Of a stretch of 64,000 nucleotides of DNA, positions 1 to 9,697 are shown one piece after another. The stretch is from NCBI RefSeq assembly GCF_007741495.1, contig NZ_CP036262.1:4712001-4776000 (forward strand), in the 5' to 3' direction. Made by a program: the position numbers and the translations under genes. The notes beneath the pieces were generated by a model that was not told where the DNA came from, searched no databases, and saw nothing but the letters and a program-made list of their open reading frames with translations. Source of the stretch: Roseimaritima multifibrata (lineage in GTDB: Bacteria > Planctomycetota > Planctomycetia > Pirellulales > Pirellulaceae). Within the stretch, counting starts at the first letter, position 1; every line of letters begins with the position of its first letter.

Positions 1-2078
1 CCCGCTTCGGACACAAGTGCCGCGTTTCCGTTGACACTTCCAGCGTTAAAGGTGACGTCTCCAGGGAGCGTATCGGTGACCACAACTCCGGTCGCATCGC
101 TGGGCCCGTCATTGGTCACAGTCAATGTGTAAGTCAACGCACCGCCACTTGCGACCGTTGCCAAACTAGCTGATTTCTCTAGTCGCAAATCGGTAACAAT
201 CGCAATCGGGACGGTGGCCGTGTCCGAGTTATTCGACGTGTCGGATTCCAGTTCGTCCGAAGTCACGGTCGCTTCATTGATAATCGCTGTACCGGTCGTC
301 GAAGAAGGAATATCGACAACAATGTCAAAGGTGACCTCTTCATTGATCGCCATCGATGCAACGGTTGCCGTCACCGTGGTTCCAGAAACCGAAACGTTGA
401 CGCCTGCCGTCACATTCTCAACGCGGTTGTAGGTCAAACCGGCTGGGATGGCATCAAGGATTTCAACGTTATTAGCAACCGAGTCACCGTTATTGCGGAC
501 CGTGATGCGGAAAACAGCTTCTTCACCGGCGGTTGGGCCTTGGGTCATAAGCTCCTTCTCGATCGCGAGGTCGGTTTCTGCAACGACTCCGAAATCAACG
601 GTCAGGTTCGTATTCGGATCGACGTCCCCATCATCGATCGGTTCCCCAAGGGAAACCAATGTAATGGCGGAAGAGACGATCCCCAAACCGTCGACGTCCG
701 ATCCATTGTTGTCGCTATCGACGTCGTCATCTGGATCGGGAACCGGGTTCAATCCGGTACTTGCGACGCTACCGAACAGTGGTTGTCCGGCGGTAAATTC
801 GGAAGCCGGAATCTGAATCAGATATTCGCCCGGAACGAGATCCGTGAAAACATAGTTCCCACCAGCAATCGTTACGGTCGTCCCGATAAACGTATCGACG
901 TTTGTGTCCAGGTCTCCGCTGTTGTCGGTGTCCTGATAAAGGTTGATATCGACGCCAACAATCCCAGGCTCGGATCCGCCTTTCATGCCGTCGTTATCGG
1001 TATCGCGGAAGACCGTTCCGCCGACCGATACCGGATCAAAATTAACCAGGTTCTGTTCCACTTCAACAGGCGCCAGTGATTTGATCACACTGACTCGCGA
1101 ATCCATCGAAGCGACTCCTTGGATGATCGCTTCGATAGCTCCGACATCCGAGAAATCAGCAGGTCCCGTAGCCCCACCAAGCGTGGTAAACGTGTCGAAG
1201 GGGACGAAGATTTCTTCAATTACGGCACTTACCGGAATCGAAATCGTCGCTTCCGACGCATTGTTCGCGTCGGTATAGATAACGACGTTTACTTCGCCAC
1301 CCGCCAAGTCCGCGAACGCTCCGAGAACCACTCCGGCCCCCTGTTCGGCCTGGTCAAGCGACACGCTGCCAAGCCCAGTAGCGTCCAAGTTCTCCGAGCC
1401 GTCCACGCCGTCATACTGCACGACCGCCTGGGCAACGACGCCCAGTTCGGTTGCATAATTCAACTGTGCACTAATGCTTAAGGTTGCCGAATCAGCGCCC
1501 ACCTGATTGATCAGTTTAAGATCGCGTTCCCCCCCCAAGATATTGGCACCCGAAGCTGAATCGGTGGCATCGGGATCCGCACTGCTGGCAACCGTTAAAG
1601 ATTGGGCTCCCGTAGTGAAATCATCGATCGATACCAGGGTCTGGCCATCGGCATCGACCACAACCACAGGGACGGCTGCAGCAGGAGAGATCAAGCCAGC
1701 GACAGGATCCTGATCCAGCAAGTAATCGCCAGCGGAAAGATTATCAAACCGGAAGACGCCATCGGCCCCTGTCGTGAAAGTTCCTTCCAGAGTGTCTCCG
1801 GCTCCGGTATCAAGGATCCCGTTGCCGTCGTTGTCGTTGTACAACCGCACAACAACATTATCGAGAGTAGGATCGTTGACCGTCGCTCCGCTGGTATTGA
1901 CGATCGAATCGATCGAATCATTGTTTGCCAAGTCGGTGTAGACGGTGCCTGTGATGACGCCGATGTCAGCGGCTAGCAATTCACGATTGGCCAGACGTTC
2001 TAGCTTTAGGCGTCGACGCTGCCCCGTTTTAGGACGAGCTTGCGAGCGACGAAAATTGAACAATTGACTGAATACCAT
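1..2078 (-). CDS. Large cell-surface protein with SdrD-like and DUF11 repeats (3' part outside window)
   Basis: An open frame on the minus strand starts at ATG 2078 and is still open at base 1, so only the first ~690 residues are seen. The N-terminus has a basic stretch followed by LKLERLANRELLAAD, matching the planctomycete LEPR-XLL export motif found on giant surface proteins. After it come two SdrD/Cna-B-like modules with the pattern G-x-V-(Y/F)-x-D-x-(D/N)-N-x-(D/G) (TGTVYTDLANND near residue 45; GGTVFRDTDNDGMKGG near 355), then DUF11-type repeats (VTNDGPSDATGVVVTDTLP). Acidic DxDNDG loops suggest calcium binding. The role is probably adhesion or cell-surface structure; this is family inference. 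The C-terminus (possible further repeats or an anchor) lies outside the window. Confidence 0.85.
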   Translation of the reverse strand, partial: MVFSQLFNFRRSQARPKTGQRRRLKLERLANRELLAADIGVITGTVYTDLANNDSIDSIVNTSGATVNDPTLDNVVVRLYNDNDGNGILDTGAGDTLEGTFTTGADGVFRFDNLSAGDYLLDQDPVAGLISPAAAVPVVVVDADGQTLVSIDDFTTGAQSLTVASSADPDATDSASGANILGGERDLKLINQVGADSATLSISAQLNYATELGVVAQAVVQYDGVDGSENLDATGLGSVSLDQAEQGAGVVLGAFADLAGGEVNVVIYTDANNASEATISIPVSAVIEEIFVPFDTFTTLGGATGPADFSDVGAIEAIIQGVASMDSRVSVIKSLAPVEVEQNLVNFDPVSVGGTVFRDTDNDGMKGGSEPGIVGVDINLYQDTDNSGDLDTNVDTFIGTTVTIAGGNYVFTDLVPGEYLIQIPASEFTAGQPLFGSVASTGLNPVPDPDDDVDSDNNGSDVDGLGIVSSAITLVSLGEPIDDGDVDPNTNLTVDFGVVAETDLAIEKELMTQGPTAGEEAVFRITVRNNGDSVANNVEILDAIPAGLTYNRVENVTAGVNVSVSGTTVTATVASMAINEEVTFDIVVDIPSSTTGTAIINEATVTSDELESDTSNNSDTATVPIAIVTDLRLEKSASLATVASGGALTYTLTVTNDGPSDATGVVVTDTLPGDVTFNAGSVNGNAALVSEA

Positions 2079-2159
2079 TGCTAGGAATCCTTTCCTCAAC
2101 ACTGACGAAACACAGACTGCACTCAGGTTATCGGCTCCCAGATGGGATCCGCATAAGTC

Positions 2160-3638
2160 CTACCAGCGATATTCACCGCCAAAACTGATGCCCTGAACCC
2201 AGTAGTCAGAATCGACAAAGGCAAATCCTGGGCGTTGAACTCCACCTTGGCCGTTTGCCGGAGGTAGCAAGTTCGTATTGACGTCCGTATCCACTTGGTC
2301 GCCCACACGTGCCACATTCGACCAGTAGATGAAGGAGTAGCCAACGGTTGCACTCAAGTTCTTGCTCAGCTTGTATCCAAGTTTGGCACCCAGTTCAGGA
2401 GCCACCGAGAAGCGATCTCGTTTGTAAGTTCCAATGTTCGAAGTCTGAGTCAGCAATCCGCCGGTTCGCTGCACGCCATCGGGTGAGATGGTTGAACCGT
2501 TGATGGTGACGGTCTGACGAGTCGTTCCGAGAGCTAGCTTTGCCAGCAAATCAAGCGACCAGCAACCCCGCTCACGGTGATAGTTGGCTCCGAAATCAAG
2601 TCCGTTGAACTGCGAACGGGCTCGGAAGCTATCGACGATGTTAAAGGTGTCGCCACGGGTGTTGCTTGGATCCGGAGTCACATCAAGAAGCGATTCCGTG
2701 ATGGTCAGCGTGTCATCCAATTCCAACCAGCGGTATCCGATCAGGCCGTCCAAACGGTGTGTGTATTGTTGAGGCAGATTGCAGAAGAACGTGTCCCCAC
2801 ACCCGTCTCCACAAGCTAGCAAGCGGCGAAAGGCGAATCCCATCCCCTTCAGTTGCGTACTCGCTTGCACGTCGACTCGGCCGGTCAAAGCCCCTGGGTA
2901 TGAAACCAGTTCGGCATCATCCTGTCCGAGTTCAGTATTGTAGAATGGGCGGGCGATCAGGTCGTTTCCCGATCCGGTGCGAGAGAATTCGGTCGACAGA
3001 GTTCCTGTCGAAAAGTACTCTCCCTCAAGTGCCCAAGTGTGGCATGCGTCAAGCCAGATCCCAGCTCGCAGACGTCCGCCATTTAGGTTTTCTGTCAGGT
3101 ATTCGCCGCCACCAAAAAGGATGTCGGCTCCCCGAGAAGGGACGCCTCCATTGGCAATGCTCCCCGAGCTAACCAGAGGCGGAAGGTCCATTCCATCCTG
3201 CCACCAGAGCAGGTATTCCAGGGAAATCCAACCGTCCTGAGGCAGGCAGAAGGTCATGCAAGGACGCCATCCGCAGGAAACGCCACCGCGGCATTGCCCG
3301 CAGTTTTGATCGGAGCATCCCATCGCGTCGCAAGCACCATGGCCCGAAAACGAATCGTGGTAGACCTCGTCTCCAGGATAGCCTTCGTAGCCCTCGTAAA
3401 TCGGCTCGCCTTGAATCGATTCAAGAACGACCTCACCCTCTGGCAAAGCATTGCCACGAGGAATCGGTTCGGCCATGATCGATTCGCTATGTTGAACCGA
3501 GCGGACTGGCTGCCACTGAGCTCGAGCGACTCGCTCGTCCTGACGAACGGCGGAGCGGCGGTTCTGAGCCGAAGCGGTGGATGCCACTGCTAGGACGAGG
3601 AACAGCCCGCAAATCCAGTTAAGTTTGTTTCTATTCAC
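2160..3638 (-). CDS. BBP7-family outer-membrane beta-barrel protein
   Basis: About 492 residues. I chose the GTG at 3638 because it places a clean signal peptide (VNRNKLNW, a hydrophobic run, ending STASA-Q) at the N-terminus; an upstream in-frame GTG at 3692 would put 18 odd residues before it. The N-terminal third is Cys/Gly-rich (CGQCRGGVSCGWRPCM), followed by the WISLEYLLWW signature typical of planctomycete BBP7 (PF07585) proteins and alternating beta-strand patterns, ending in an aromatic residue (GGEYRW) as expected for an outer-membrane barrel. The family is abundant in Pirellulales; the cargo it transports is not known. It is transcribed in the same direction as the surface protein downstream of it, separated by 81 bp. 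Confidence 0.85.
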   Translation of the reverse strand: MNRNKLNWICGLFLVLAVASTASAQNRRSAVRQDERVARAQWQPVRSVQHSESIMAEPIPRGNALPEGEVVLESIQGEPIYEGYEGYPGDEVYHDSFSGHGACDAMGCSDQNCGQCRGGVSCGWRPCMTFCLPQDGWISLEYLLWWQDGMDLPPLVSSGSIANGGVPSRGADILFGGGEYLTENLNGGRLRAGIWLDACHTWALEGEYFSTGTLSTEFSRTGSGNDLIARPFYNTELGQDDAELVSYPGALTGRVDVQASTQLKGMGFAFRRLLACGDGCGDTFFCNLPQQYTHRLDGLIGYRWLELDDTLTITESLLDVTPDPSNTRGDTFNIVDSFRARSQFNGLDFGANYHRERGCWSLDLLAKLALGTTRQTVTINGSTISPDGVQRTGGLLTQTSNIGTYKRDRFSVAPELGAKLGYKLSKNLSATVGYSFIYWSNVARVGDQVDTDVNTNLLPPANGQGGVQRPGFAFVDSDYWVQGISFGGEYRW

Positions 3639-3939
3639 GGTGACGACCGAAATGCTGGGGGGATTCGCCGTCAAAACTTGCCACGACGGCACTTTTTTTC
3701 CGGCTCACCAATCTCATCGGCACCCGATCAACCGCTACATTCGTTAAAACCTGAAAAAACGGCAAAATCGTCAAAGACGTCGCAATCGGAACAAATTACC
3801 AAGCGAAAGCAAACGCTAGCAATTCAAAAAAGAACTTCCCGCAATCTTTGCCGTGTCTCGAATTCACGATTCCTGCTGCACGTAGCAAGCGGCGAAACCG
3901 CCGACGGGTCCATCACGCCCCCCAGCTAACAGCTAACAG

Positions 3940-4740
3940 CTAAACGTCTCCGGATCCCGTTTCGGTGGTCCGGTACATTTCTCGCCAAGGCAACTGAATG
4001 CCTCCGTCGATCGTTAGCGTGCTACCGGTAATGTAGGGGTTCTCGGGATTCACCAAGAAAACAACGCCATTGCCGATCTCTCGAGGTTTTCCCAGCCGAC
4101 CGAGAGGCAATTCAGCGCCCCGTTCTTTGAGCGTCTCTTCGGAGAAGAACTTGCGTTCCCCCGGGGTGTCGGTCCAACCGGGATGGATAATGTTGACCCG
4201 GATACCTAGATGAGCCAATTCGACGGCGGCGGTTCTGGCCATTTGGTCGATCGCCGCTTTGGCCATGTTGTATGCCATCGCTCCAGGAATCGCCAAATGG
4301 GCGTGAGGGCTACTGATAGTGACAATATTCCCTTTGGTTTTCGCTTCCCGCATGACCAGTGCTGCTTTCCGCACCAGATGAAAAGCGCCCCACATGCTGA
4401 CATCGATCGTTTTCCGGAAGCCATCCAAATCGGCTTCACAAAACAATTGACGATCACTATAGACCGCGTTGGAAACGACGATATCCAGCCCGCCCATCGC
4501 CTCGACAGCTTTTTCGACCAGTTGTTCCGCCTGATCGGTGTCTCCCATGTCGGCCGCGATCGCCGTCGCTTGAACGCCTTGGCTGCGGCAAAATTCGCAA
4601 ACTTCCTCGGCTTCTTCGGGGTGGCTACGATAATTCACCACAACATCGGCACCCGCCAAAGCAAGAGCCTCGACGATTCCACGTCCAATCCCACGGGACG
4701 CACCGGTTACCAGTGCTTTTTTTCCGTCCAAACATCCCAT
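3940..4740 (-). CDS. SDR family NAD(P)-dependent oxidoreductase
   Basis: 266 residues, the usual length for a classical short-chain dehydrogenase/reductase. The Rossmann motif TGASRGIG lies at residues ~13-20, followed by the catalytic Ser in IVTISS, the Y-x-x-x-K pair in AYNMAK and the HPGWTDTPG segment after the active site. The C-terminal NPENPYITGSTLTIDGG is the canonical FabG/glucose-dehydrogenase-like ending. The substrate cannot be assigned: 3-oxoacyl-ACP reductase-like and glucose 1-dehydrogenase-like members share these motifs. The upstream class IV aminotransferase is on the same strand 79 bp away, so the two may be co-transcribed. The stretch 3693-3939 before the BBP7 gene holds no gene; three AACAGCT copies occur near 3926-3941. 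Confidence 0.9.
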   Translation of the reverse strand: MGCLDGKKALVTGASRGIGRGIVEALALAGADVVVNYRSHPEEAEEVCEFCRSQGVQATAIAADMGDTDQAEQLVEKAVEAMGGLDIVVSNAVYSDRQLFCEADLDGFRKTIDVSMWGAFHLVRKAALVMREAKTKGNIVTISSPHAHLAIPGAMAYNMAKAAIDQMARTAAVELAHLGIRVNIIHPGWTDTPGERKFFSEETLKERGAELPLGRLGKPREIGNGVVFLVNPENPYITGSTLTIDGGIQLPWREMYRTTETGSGDV

Positions 4741-4819
4741 CGCGTTCTATCCGTTCAAGCAAAGATTACAAACAAGTTCCGATCCTCGGCGGCTTCCATC
4801 GAAGCAACTAGTGGCCGCA

Positions 4820-5725
4820 TTATAGGGAGGACTGGATCGAGGTGTGACCGGACGGTGGGCGAGAATCGGGGAAAGCGTTTTGCAGCTGTTCGCAGACGGG
4901 CCCTGGGTGGGAAACGGTCGGTTGCCGATCGGCCATCCATCCGTTCCAGACCCCGTACGTCGTTCCCATGAGAAGGATCTCGTCGACCGATTCTAAACAG
5001 CTTGGTGGCAGATTCTGTTCGCGCCACTCGATCCCAAGCCGACCGGCGTAGCGGCGTACCACCTGCTCGGTCACGCCGGGTAGAACCCGTTCGGCCGGAG
5101 GCGAGACAATCTTACCTTCACGAACGATGGCTAGATTTGCCTGACTGGTTTCCGTCAGCCCCCCGTCCTGGTCGAGCAAAACTCCCAGGGCGCCAGATGA
5201 TCGACAACGGGCTTCTTGATCGGCCAAGTAGTAATGCAGGCGAGACCGCACTTTGATGTCTCGCGGCCAACTTTCTGCCGGCGTCTGCTGCACGCCGGTC
5301 ACGACTAACACTTGCCCGTCCCGCTGACGACGCTGAATCGTCGGCTGATCCAGCGGTGTGCAGACGATCCCCAATGTGGGCTTGCGGGGCCCACCATCGT
5401 TGGCGACCAACCCACGTCCCGGAGTCGCAAAGATCGTGACTCCGACTTCGCCGGCGGCTTGAATCCAATCGGCGTTGCGTTCCAGCAATTGGTCTAGCGT
5501 TCGCTTTAGGGCAGGGGAGCGAAGTTCATTGTCAGCGGAATCGAGTCCTATCGCCAACAAGGTTCGCTCAAATCGAACAAGATGTGCATCGGTTTCAAAC
5601 AAACAACCCTGATAGGTCCGCAGGCGTTCGACAGCCGTGACCCCTTGGATGAATCCCAGGTCATCCAAACCGATAGTGATCTCCGCGGCCGGTCGCCAGG
5701 CTCCGTTGAAATAGCCAATGCTCAA
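4820..5725 (-). CDS. Class IV PLP aminotransferase (BCAT / aminodeoxychorismate lyase-like)
   Basis: 301 residues. Fold-type IV PLP enzyme: the N-terminal beta-domain has YFNGAW and a GLDDLGFIQGVTAVERLRTY segment. The likely PLP lysine is K158 in DIKVRSRLHYY, the position filled by K-x-x-N/S-Y-L in the family, and LTETSQANL (~190-198) is the conserved T-E-x-S-x-x-N phosphate/glutamate loop, followed by VLPGVTE. These features fit branched-chain aminotransferase, D-amino acid aminotransferase or 4-amino-4-deoxychorismate lyase; I cannot choose between them from sequence alone. It lies in tandem between the SDR gene and a secreted hydrolase on the minus strand. Confidence 0.88.
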   Translation of the reverse strand: MSIGYFNGAWRPAAEITIGLDDLGFIQGVTAVERLRTYQGCLFETDAHLVRFERTLLAIGLDSADNELRSPALKRTLDQLLERNADWIQAAGEVGVTIFATPGRGLVANDGGPRKPTLGIVCTPLDQPTIQRRQRDGQVLVVTGVQQTPAESWPRDIKVRSRLHYYLADQEARCRSSGALGVLLDQDGGLTETSQANLAIVREGKIVSPPAERVLPGVTEQVVRRYAGRLGIEWREQNLPPSCLESVDEILLMGTTYGVWNGWMADRQPTVSHPGPVCEQLQNAFPDSRPPSGHTSIQSSL

Positions 5726-5762
5726 TTGAGATCCTTATCCAATCCAAAGTTCATCAAGAGGA

Positions 5763-6863
5763 TTAATTCGCTTCCAGCATTTTTGCCATCGTACGGCCCG
5801 CGTTGCAGGATCCACGATAATAGTCTTCCTCCGCATGCCGGCGTCCAACGGTGTGACTGCAGTTACGAAATTCAACCGGCAACCGGCTGCCATCCAAACG
5901 GGGTGCGAAGCCTCGTGGCCCCAAGTACCCGAGCGCTTCGGAACCTGGATCAAGAAGCGGGTAACGTTTTAGGATTGCGTCACGCTGATTATACAAAACC
6001 GTCAGGTGCCGCAAATTGGTGGTTGCAAGTCCGTGTTGTCCATTGGTGCACAACCAATCTTCTCCGATGGCCGGCGCGACCAATCCTACGGCCGCATCAA
6101 GTCCTTGATACTTTTCACCAGGCAATCCAAATCCGGCAATACTTCCCCCGGCCAAAGCGTGCAACGAACCGGTAACGACCCGAGCTCCGAAACTGTAGGC
6201 AATGAACTGCGGGCGATGGCCTCTAGCGGATAGTTCGCGGACGAACCATGCCAAGTACAAGCTCTGGGCATCGGCGCGACGTGCTTTCAGCCTTGCATCA
6301 TCCAACAAAATTCCTTGTTGCTCACTCGGCCAGCTCCAGACCAACCAGCGTACGGGCGTCGAGCGATCGTAACGCCGTGCCAGAACTTGCCGTCGGACAT
6401 CGAGGGCTCGTCCGACCAAATCGCAGCTTTCCATTCGATTGCCGTGCACATAGATAACGAGCAAAGTCCCAGGCGGCGCGGAAAGACAATCCTCTAGGTC
6501 GGCTCCGGTCGCCCGTCCGCAAGAATCAAGCTGCGATACACGCAAGTTGGGCCGCTGCAAATCGATGCAGCCGCACTGACTGGCCAGATGCCTTGTGCTT
6601 AATACATATGTCGAATCTTCCAGCACCGTATGCGTATCGTCATGATCGATACGGGTGGGCGATTCCGCCAACGCGGCCGGGTGAACGATTAGTAGGCTGA
6701 ATGCCCAAACAGCCCAACTGGCAATCGACCAGCGAACGTTCGACCAGCGAACGTTCGACCAGCGATGTCGGAAGCGGGGCAGGGGACGGAAGTCGACAGC
6801 AACTGAAGCATCAGGCAGTTGCCAGCTGTGGTGCGGTAAGGATTTTGTAGTCATATCGATCAT
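5763..6863 (-). CDS. Secreted alpha/beta hydrolase-like protein
   Basis: About 366 residues from the ATG at 6863; another ATG at 6854 and an upstream one at 6929 are possible, so the start is unsure. A hydrophobic segment (AVWAFSLLIVHPAALA) suggests export after an unusually long N-region that contains a duplicated WSNVR, encoded by a short direct repeat near 6735-6765. The core has the oxyanion-loop sequence LVIYVHGNR, the strand RWLVWSWPS and a nucleophile elbow FIAYSFGAR (A-x-S-x-G variant of G-x-S-x-G), followed by LVAPAIG and a late HTVGRRHAEEDYY segment that may supply the histidine. It resembles DUF900-type hydrolases; the substrate is unknown. Confidence 0.72.
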   Translation of the reverse strand: MIDMTTKSLPHHSWQLPDASVAVDFRPLPRFRHRWSNVRWSNVRWSIASWAVWAFSLLIVHPAALAESPTRIDHDDTHTVLEDSTYVLSTRHLASQCGCIDLQRPNLRVSQLDSCGRATGADLEDCLSAPPGTLLVIYVHGNRMESCDLVGRALDVRRQVLARRYDRSTPVRWLVWSWPSEQQGILLDDARLKARRADAQSLYLAWFVRELSARGHRPQFIAYSFGARVVTGSLHALAGGSIAGFGLPGEKYQGLDAAVGLVAPAIGEDWLCTNGQHGLATTNLRHLTVLYNQRDAILKRYPLLDPGSEALGYLGPRGFAPRLDGSRLPVEFRNCSHTVGRRHAEEDYYRGSCNAGRTMAKMLEAN

Positions 6864-7011
6864 GCAAAATGAAGCGTGTTGTGTGGCGACAACAAATTGT
6901 TGCCCAAAAAACACATGATGCATTTGCACAACACCAATTGCGTCCTAGATTTGTACGGCTCCCTGTTAGAGCCAAACGAATAAACTTGCTTTGCACGACA
7001 TGGGGAATGTA

Positions 7012-7458
7012 ATGAAAACGCGAATTCTACTTGCTGTAATGACTTTGATGGCAGTCACCTCGTCCGGTTGCTGTTTTAAGAACGCTTTGTTTGGACGCGG
7101 CGCTTCCTGCGGACCGTGCGCATCGCTCGGCCCATCGGTTAACTTGCCATCGCCTGGTGCTCCTTGTGCCAGCGGAACTTGTGGCCCCAGCGCCTACACC
7201 GGCGAATCGGGTTGCGGATGCGAAGGGAACAGCAGCTACTCACCTGGTTTTGACGGTGGCTACGGAAACGGCGGTTACGAAACCGGCGGAATCATCGATG
7301 GCGGAGTCATCGGCAACGGGCTGCCTTATTCGGACGGCACCGGCTGGGCTCCTCGGAACGAATACGTGGTTCCTGGTTCGCAGTTCGAAACGCAAGGCGG
7401 AAACATTCCTCGCCCGATGGTCCCCAGCACTCCCATGGGAAGTGCCAGCGGTCAATAA
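7012..7458 (+). CDS. Small Gly/Cys-rich lipoprotein
   Basis: 148 residues from the ATG at 7012, which has a good ribosome binding site (GGGGA at 7002-7006, five bases upstream); two earlier in-frame ATGs lack this spacing. The N-terminus MKTRILLAVMTLMAVTSSGCC is a lipoprotein signal with a lipobox ending in Cys. The rest is low-complexity and rich in Gly, Pro, Ser and Cys (CGPCASLGPS; GCGCEGNSSYSPGFDGGYGNGGYETGG). Such proteins are frequent in Pirellulales, without known function. It stands alone on the plus strand, divergent from the hydrolase. Confidence 0.8.
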   Translation: MKTRILLAVMTLMAVTSSGCCFKNALFGRGASCGPCASLGPSVNLPSPGAPCASGTCGPSAYTGESGCGCEGNSSYSPGFDGGYGNGGYETGGIIDGGVIGNGLPYSDGTGWAPRNEYVVPGSQFETQGGNIPRPMVPSTPMGSASGQ

Positions 7459-7701
7459 GCGTCCGGAGGCAGGCACTGCTTTGGACCTTGGAAAGCACGA
7501 ACGAACCGAGCACACAATGGTTGCGGGCCTCCACGACGCTACCGTCATCCGACGTGTAGGGCGAGGATCTATCGCGCATTGCAAACCGGTTCGACCACGA
7601 CCAGCTCCACCGCCCCAAAGCGGCTTGTGGGCTTGAAGTACAATGGAACGGATACCTATCCGTTTCCCATTCTCCCGTTCCGTTACGGCTCGACTAAAAC
7701 C

Positions 7702-8694
7702 ATGAATATTCTGCATCGTTTGCCCTCTGGACCGATTGTCGGCACTGTGGTCGCACTATGCTCGATCCTACCCCTCTCAGCTCAAGGTCCTGATCAGCCT
7801 GCCGACGGGGAAGCCGTTTCGTCGCTGCTAAGTTATGAAAGTCCACAGAAACAAGTCTGGCGTGTCGGTTTTCGCTTAGACACAAACGGCGCGAACCTAT
7901 CCAACGCGCTGGCAACGTTTCCGATTCCGACCGATTGGCCCGAACAAACGGTTCGTCTGGTCGATCAACAAGTCGGGACTCAGGTCACTAACTGGGGCCC
8001 CAAAGATATCGATGGAGGAGTCCGCCAGGTTCGTGCTTTGATGGCTCAGGTTCCCGCGGGCTCCAACTGTGAAATCCTGCTTACCTTTGAAATCGAACGC
8101 GCCCGGATCGTCGGCCCCAGCGAAGCGGAAACCGCCGAACTGCAGATTCCATCTCGCCCCAGCCGCAGCCTAAAACTTGCCCTTGGCAACAGCCCCTACA
8201 TCAACACAACGGACACGCGGATCCGGAACGCGGCCCGCGAAGTCGCCGCGATGGAAGCCGCAAACGATTGGGAGAAAGTGGAAAACGCCTACGACTGGGT
8301 CCGTGAAAAAGTCACGTACACCGAAGGGAATCTGAAAACGGCTTCCCAAGCGCTTGTCGATGGAACGGGCGACTGCGAAGAACTGACCAGCCTGTTCATT
8401 GCCATCTGCCGCAACATGAAAGTCCCGGCACGAATGGTCTGGATCCCAGGACACTGTTATCCCGAATTCTACTTAGAAGACAAAGAAGGGAACGGCACAT
8501 GGTTCCCTTGCCAAGCCGCAGGAACCCGTCAATTTGGCAAGATGGATGAGTACCGTCCGGTCCTGCAAAAAGGGGATCGGTTCCGAGTCCCTGAACATAA
8601 AACGCCGCAGCGATATGTTTCCGAATTCTTCACATGCAACAAGCGTGGTGGAGGGGATCCCGATCCCAATTTCGTTCGCGAAATCGTCGAATAG
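7702..8694 (+). CDS. Secreted transglutaminase-like domain protein
   Basis: 330 residues from ATG 7702, chosen because it opens a signal peptide (MNILHRLPSG, hydrophobic run, LPLSAQ). The first half is a beta-rich region of unknown type. The second half contains the transglutaminase-core triad: Cys in GTGDCEELTSLF, His in GHCYPEFYLED and an acidic residue downstream, preceded by the helix YDWVREKVTYTEG that precedes this fold. Proteins of this group are cysteine peptidases or amidases in the periplasm as often as cross-linking enzymes, so the reaction is left open. A stretch of 240 bp upstream carries no gene. Confidence 0.87.
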   Translation: MNILHRLPSGPIVGTVVALCSILPLSAQGPDQPADGEAVSSLLSYESPQKQVWRVGFRLDTNGANLSNALATFPIPTDWPEQTVRLVDQQVGTQVTNWGPKDIDGGVRQVRALMAQVPAGSNCEILLTFEIERARIVGPSEAETAELQIPSRPSRSLKLALGNSPYINTTDTRIRNAAREVAAMEAANDWEKVENAYDWVREKVTYTEGNLKTASQALVDGTGDCEELTSLFIAICRNMKVPARMVWIPGHCYPEFYLEDKEGNGTWFPCQAAGTRQFGKMDEYRPVLQKGDRFRVPEHKTPQRYVSEFFTCNKRGGGDPDPNFVREIVE

Positions 8695-8755
8695 CAGACC
8701 CCGCAGCATCGTCGATCGATCAACGAAAACATGACGATTGACAGCGGCACGATGC

Positions 8756-9697
8756 TTACATCGGCACCGGAATTGAATTCACCAATTGTTCCATCTGCTC
8801 TTCCACCCCTTGGCGACTTGCTCCCTGAAAAATTCCTTCAGGGATCACGCGATGGGAGAGAGCAGGGACGGCCATCTCTTTAATGTCATCGGGAATCACA
8901 TGGTCACGCCCTGCGGTGACCGCTCGAGCTTGGCACCCGCGATAGAAACTAAGCGCACCGCGGGTACTGACCCCCACTCGAAATATATCGGTGCTCCGCG
9001 TTCCCGCGACCACGTCCAACAGATAGTCGACCAAACGATCATCAAATAGGACCTGGCGGACAGCGGCCTGCGCCTCCTGCACTTCGGACAGCGATACAAC
9101 CGGCTGCAGCTGATCGACGGGTTCTCCCATCCGGTGCGTCCTCATCACTTCGCGTTCCACCTGCCGAATCGGATACCCGATCGAACTGCGCATCAGGAAC
9201 CGGTCCATTTGGCTTTCTGGCAAACTGTACGTCCCCTCGAACTCATAAGGGTTCTGCGTCGCGACAACGATAAAGGGGGTAGGGAGCGTATGGGTCACTC
9301 CGTCGACAGAAACCTGCCCCTCACTCATCGCTTCCAACAACGCACTCTGCGTCCGTGGTGGAGCTCGATTGATTTCGTCGGCTAACAACACGTTGGCGAA
9401 AACGGGACCTTGGACAAATTCGAAATCGCGGGTGTCGGTCCGGTACAACATGCTGCCCGTGATATCCGAGGGGAGCAGGTCAGGCGTAAATTGCAACCGC
9501 GTGAATTTCCCTTCAATGCTTTTGGCCAACGCCTTGGCTGCCAACGTTTTCCCGACTCCGGGAACGTCCTCTAGCAACACATGCTCGCCCGCCAATAAAG
9601 TCACCACCAATGAGCGGACGACATCGGCTTTGCCTAAAACGACCTTTTCGACATTGTGGGCTAGTCGTTTCGCTGTTTCGAAAGCTTGCTGTGGCAT
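8756..9697 (-). CDS. MoxR-family AAA+ ATPase
   Basis: 313 residues, standard MoxR length. Walker A GVGKTLAAKALA with the MoxR-specific EDVPGVGKT, Walker B LLADEINRAPP, sensor-1 VVATQNPYEFEGTYSLPESQMDRFLMR, and the C-terminal lid with HRVIPE are all present. MoxR ATPases act as chaperones that assemble or activate metalloenzymes and are normally next to DUF58 and von Willebrand factor A genes. Here no such partner is seen within the window; the gene converges on the transglutaminase gene, a family often linked to MoxR loci, so a functional link is possible but inferred. Confidence 0.93.
   Translation of the reverse strand: MPQQAFETAKRLAHNVEKVVLGKADVVRSLVVTLLAGEHVLLEDVPGVGKTLAAKALAKSIEGKFTRLQFTPDLLPSDITGSMLYRTDTRDFEFVQGPVFANVLLADEINRAPPRTQSALLEAMSEGQVSVDGVTHTLPTPFIVVATQNPYEFEGTYSLPESQMDRFLMRSSIGYPIRQVEREVMRTHRMGEPVDQLQPVVSLSEVQEAQAAVRQVLFDDRLVDYLLDVVAGTRSTDIFRVGVSTRGALSFYRGCQARAVTAGRDHVIPDDIKEMAVPALSHRVIPEGIFQGASRQGVEEQMEQLVNSIPVPM

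Noticed and set aside
214-1976. Plus-strand frames of 60-180 codons in the first 2 kb
   Set aside because: They are antisense shadows of the surface-protein gene on the minus strand, which has a clear signal motif and repeats.
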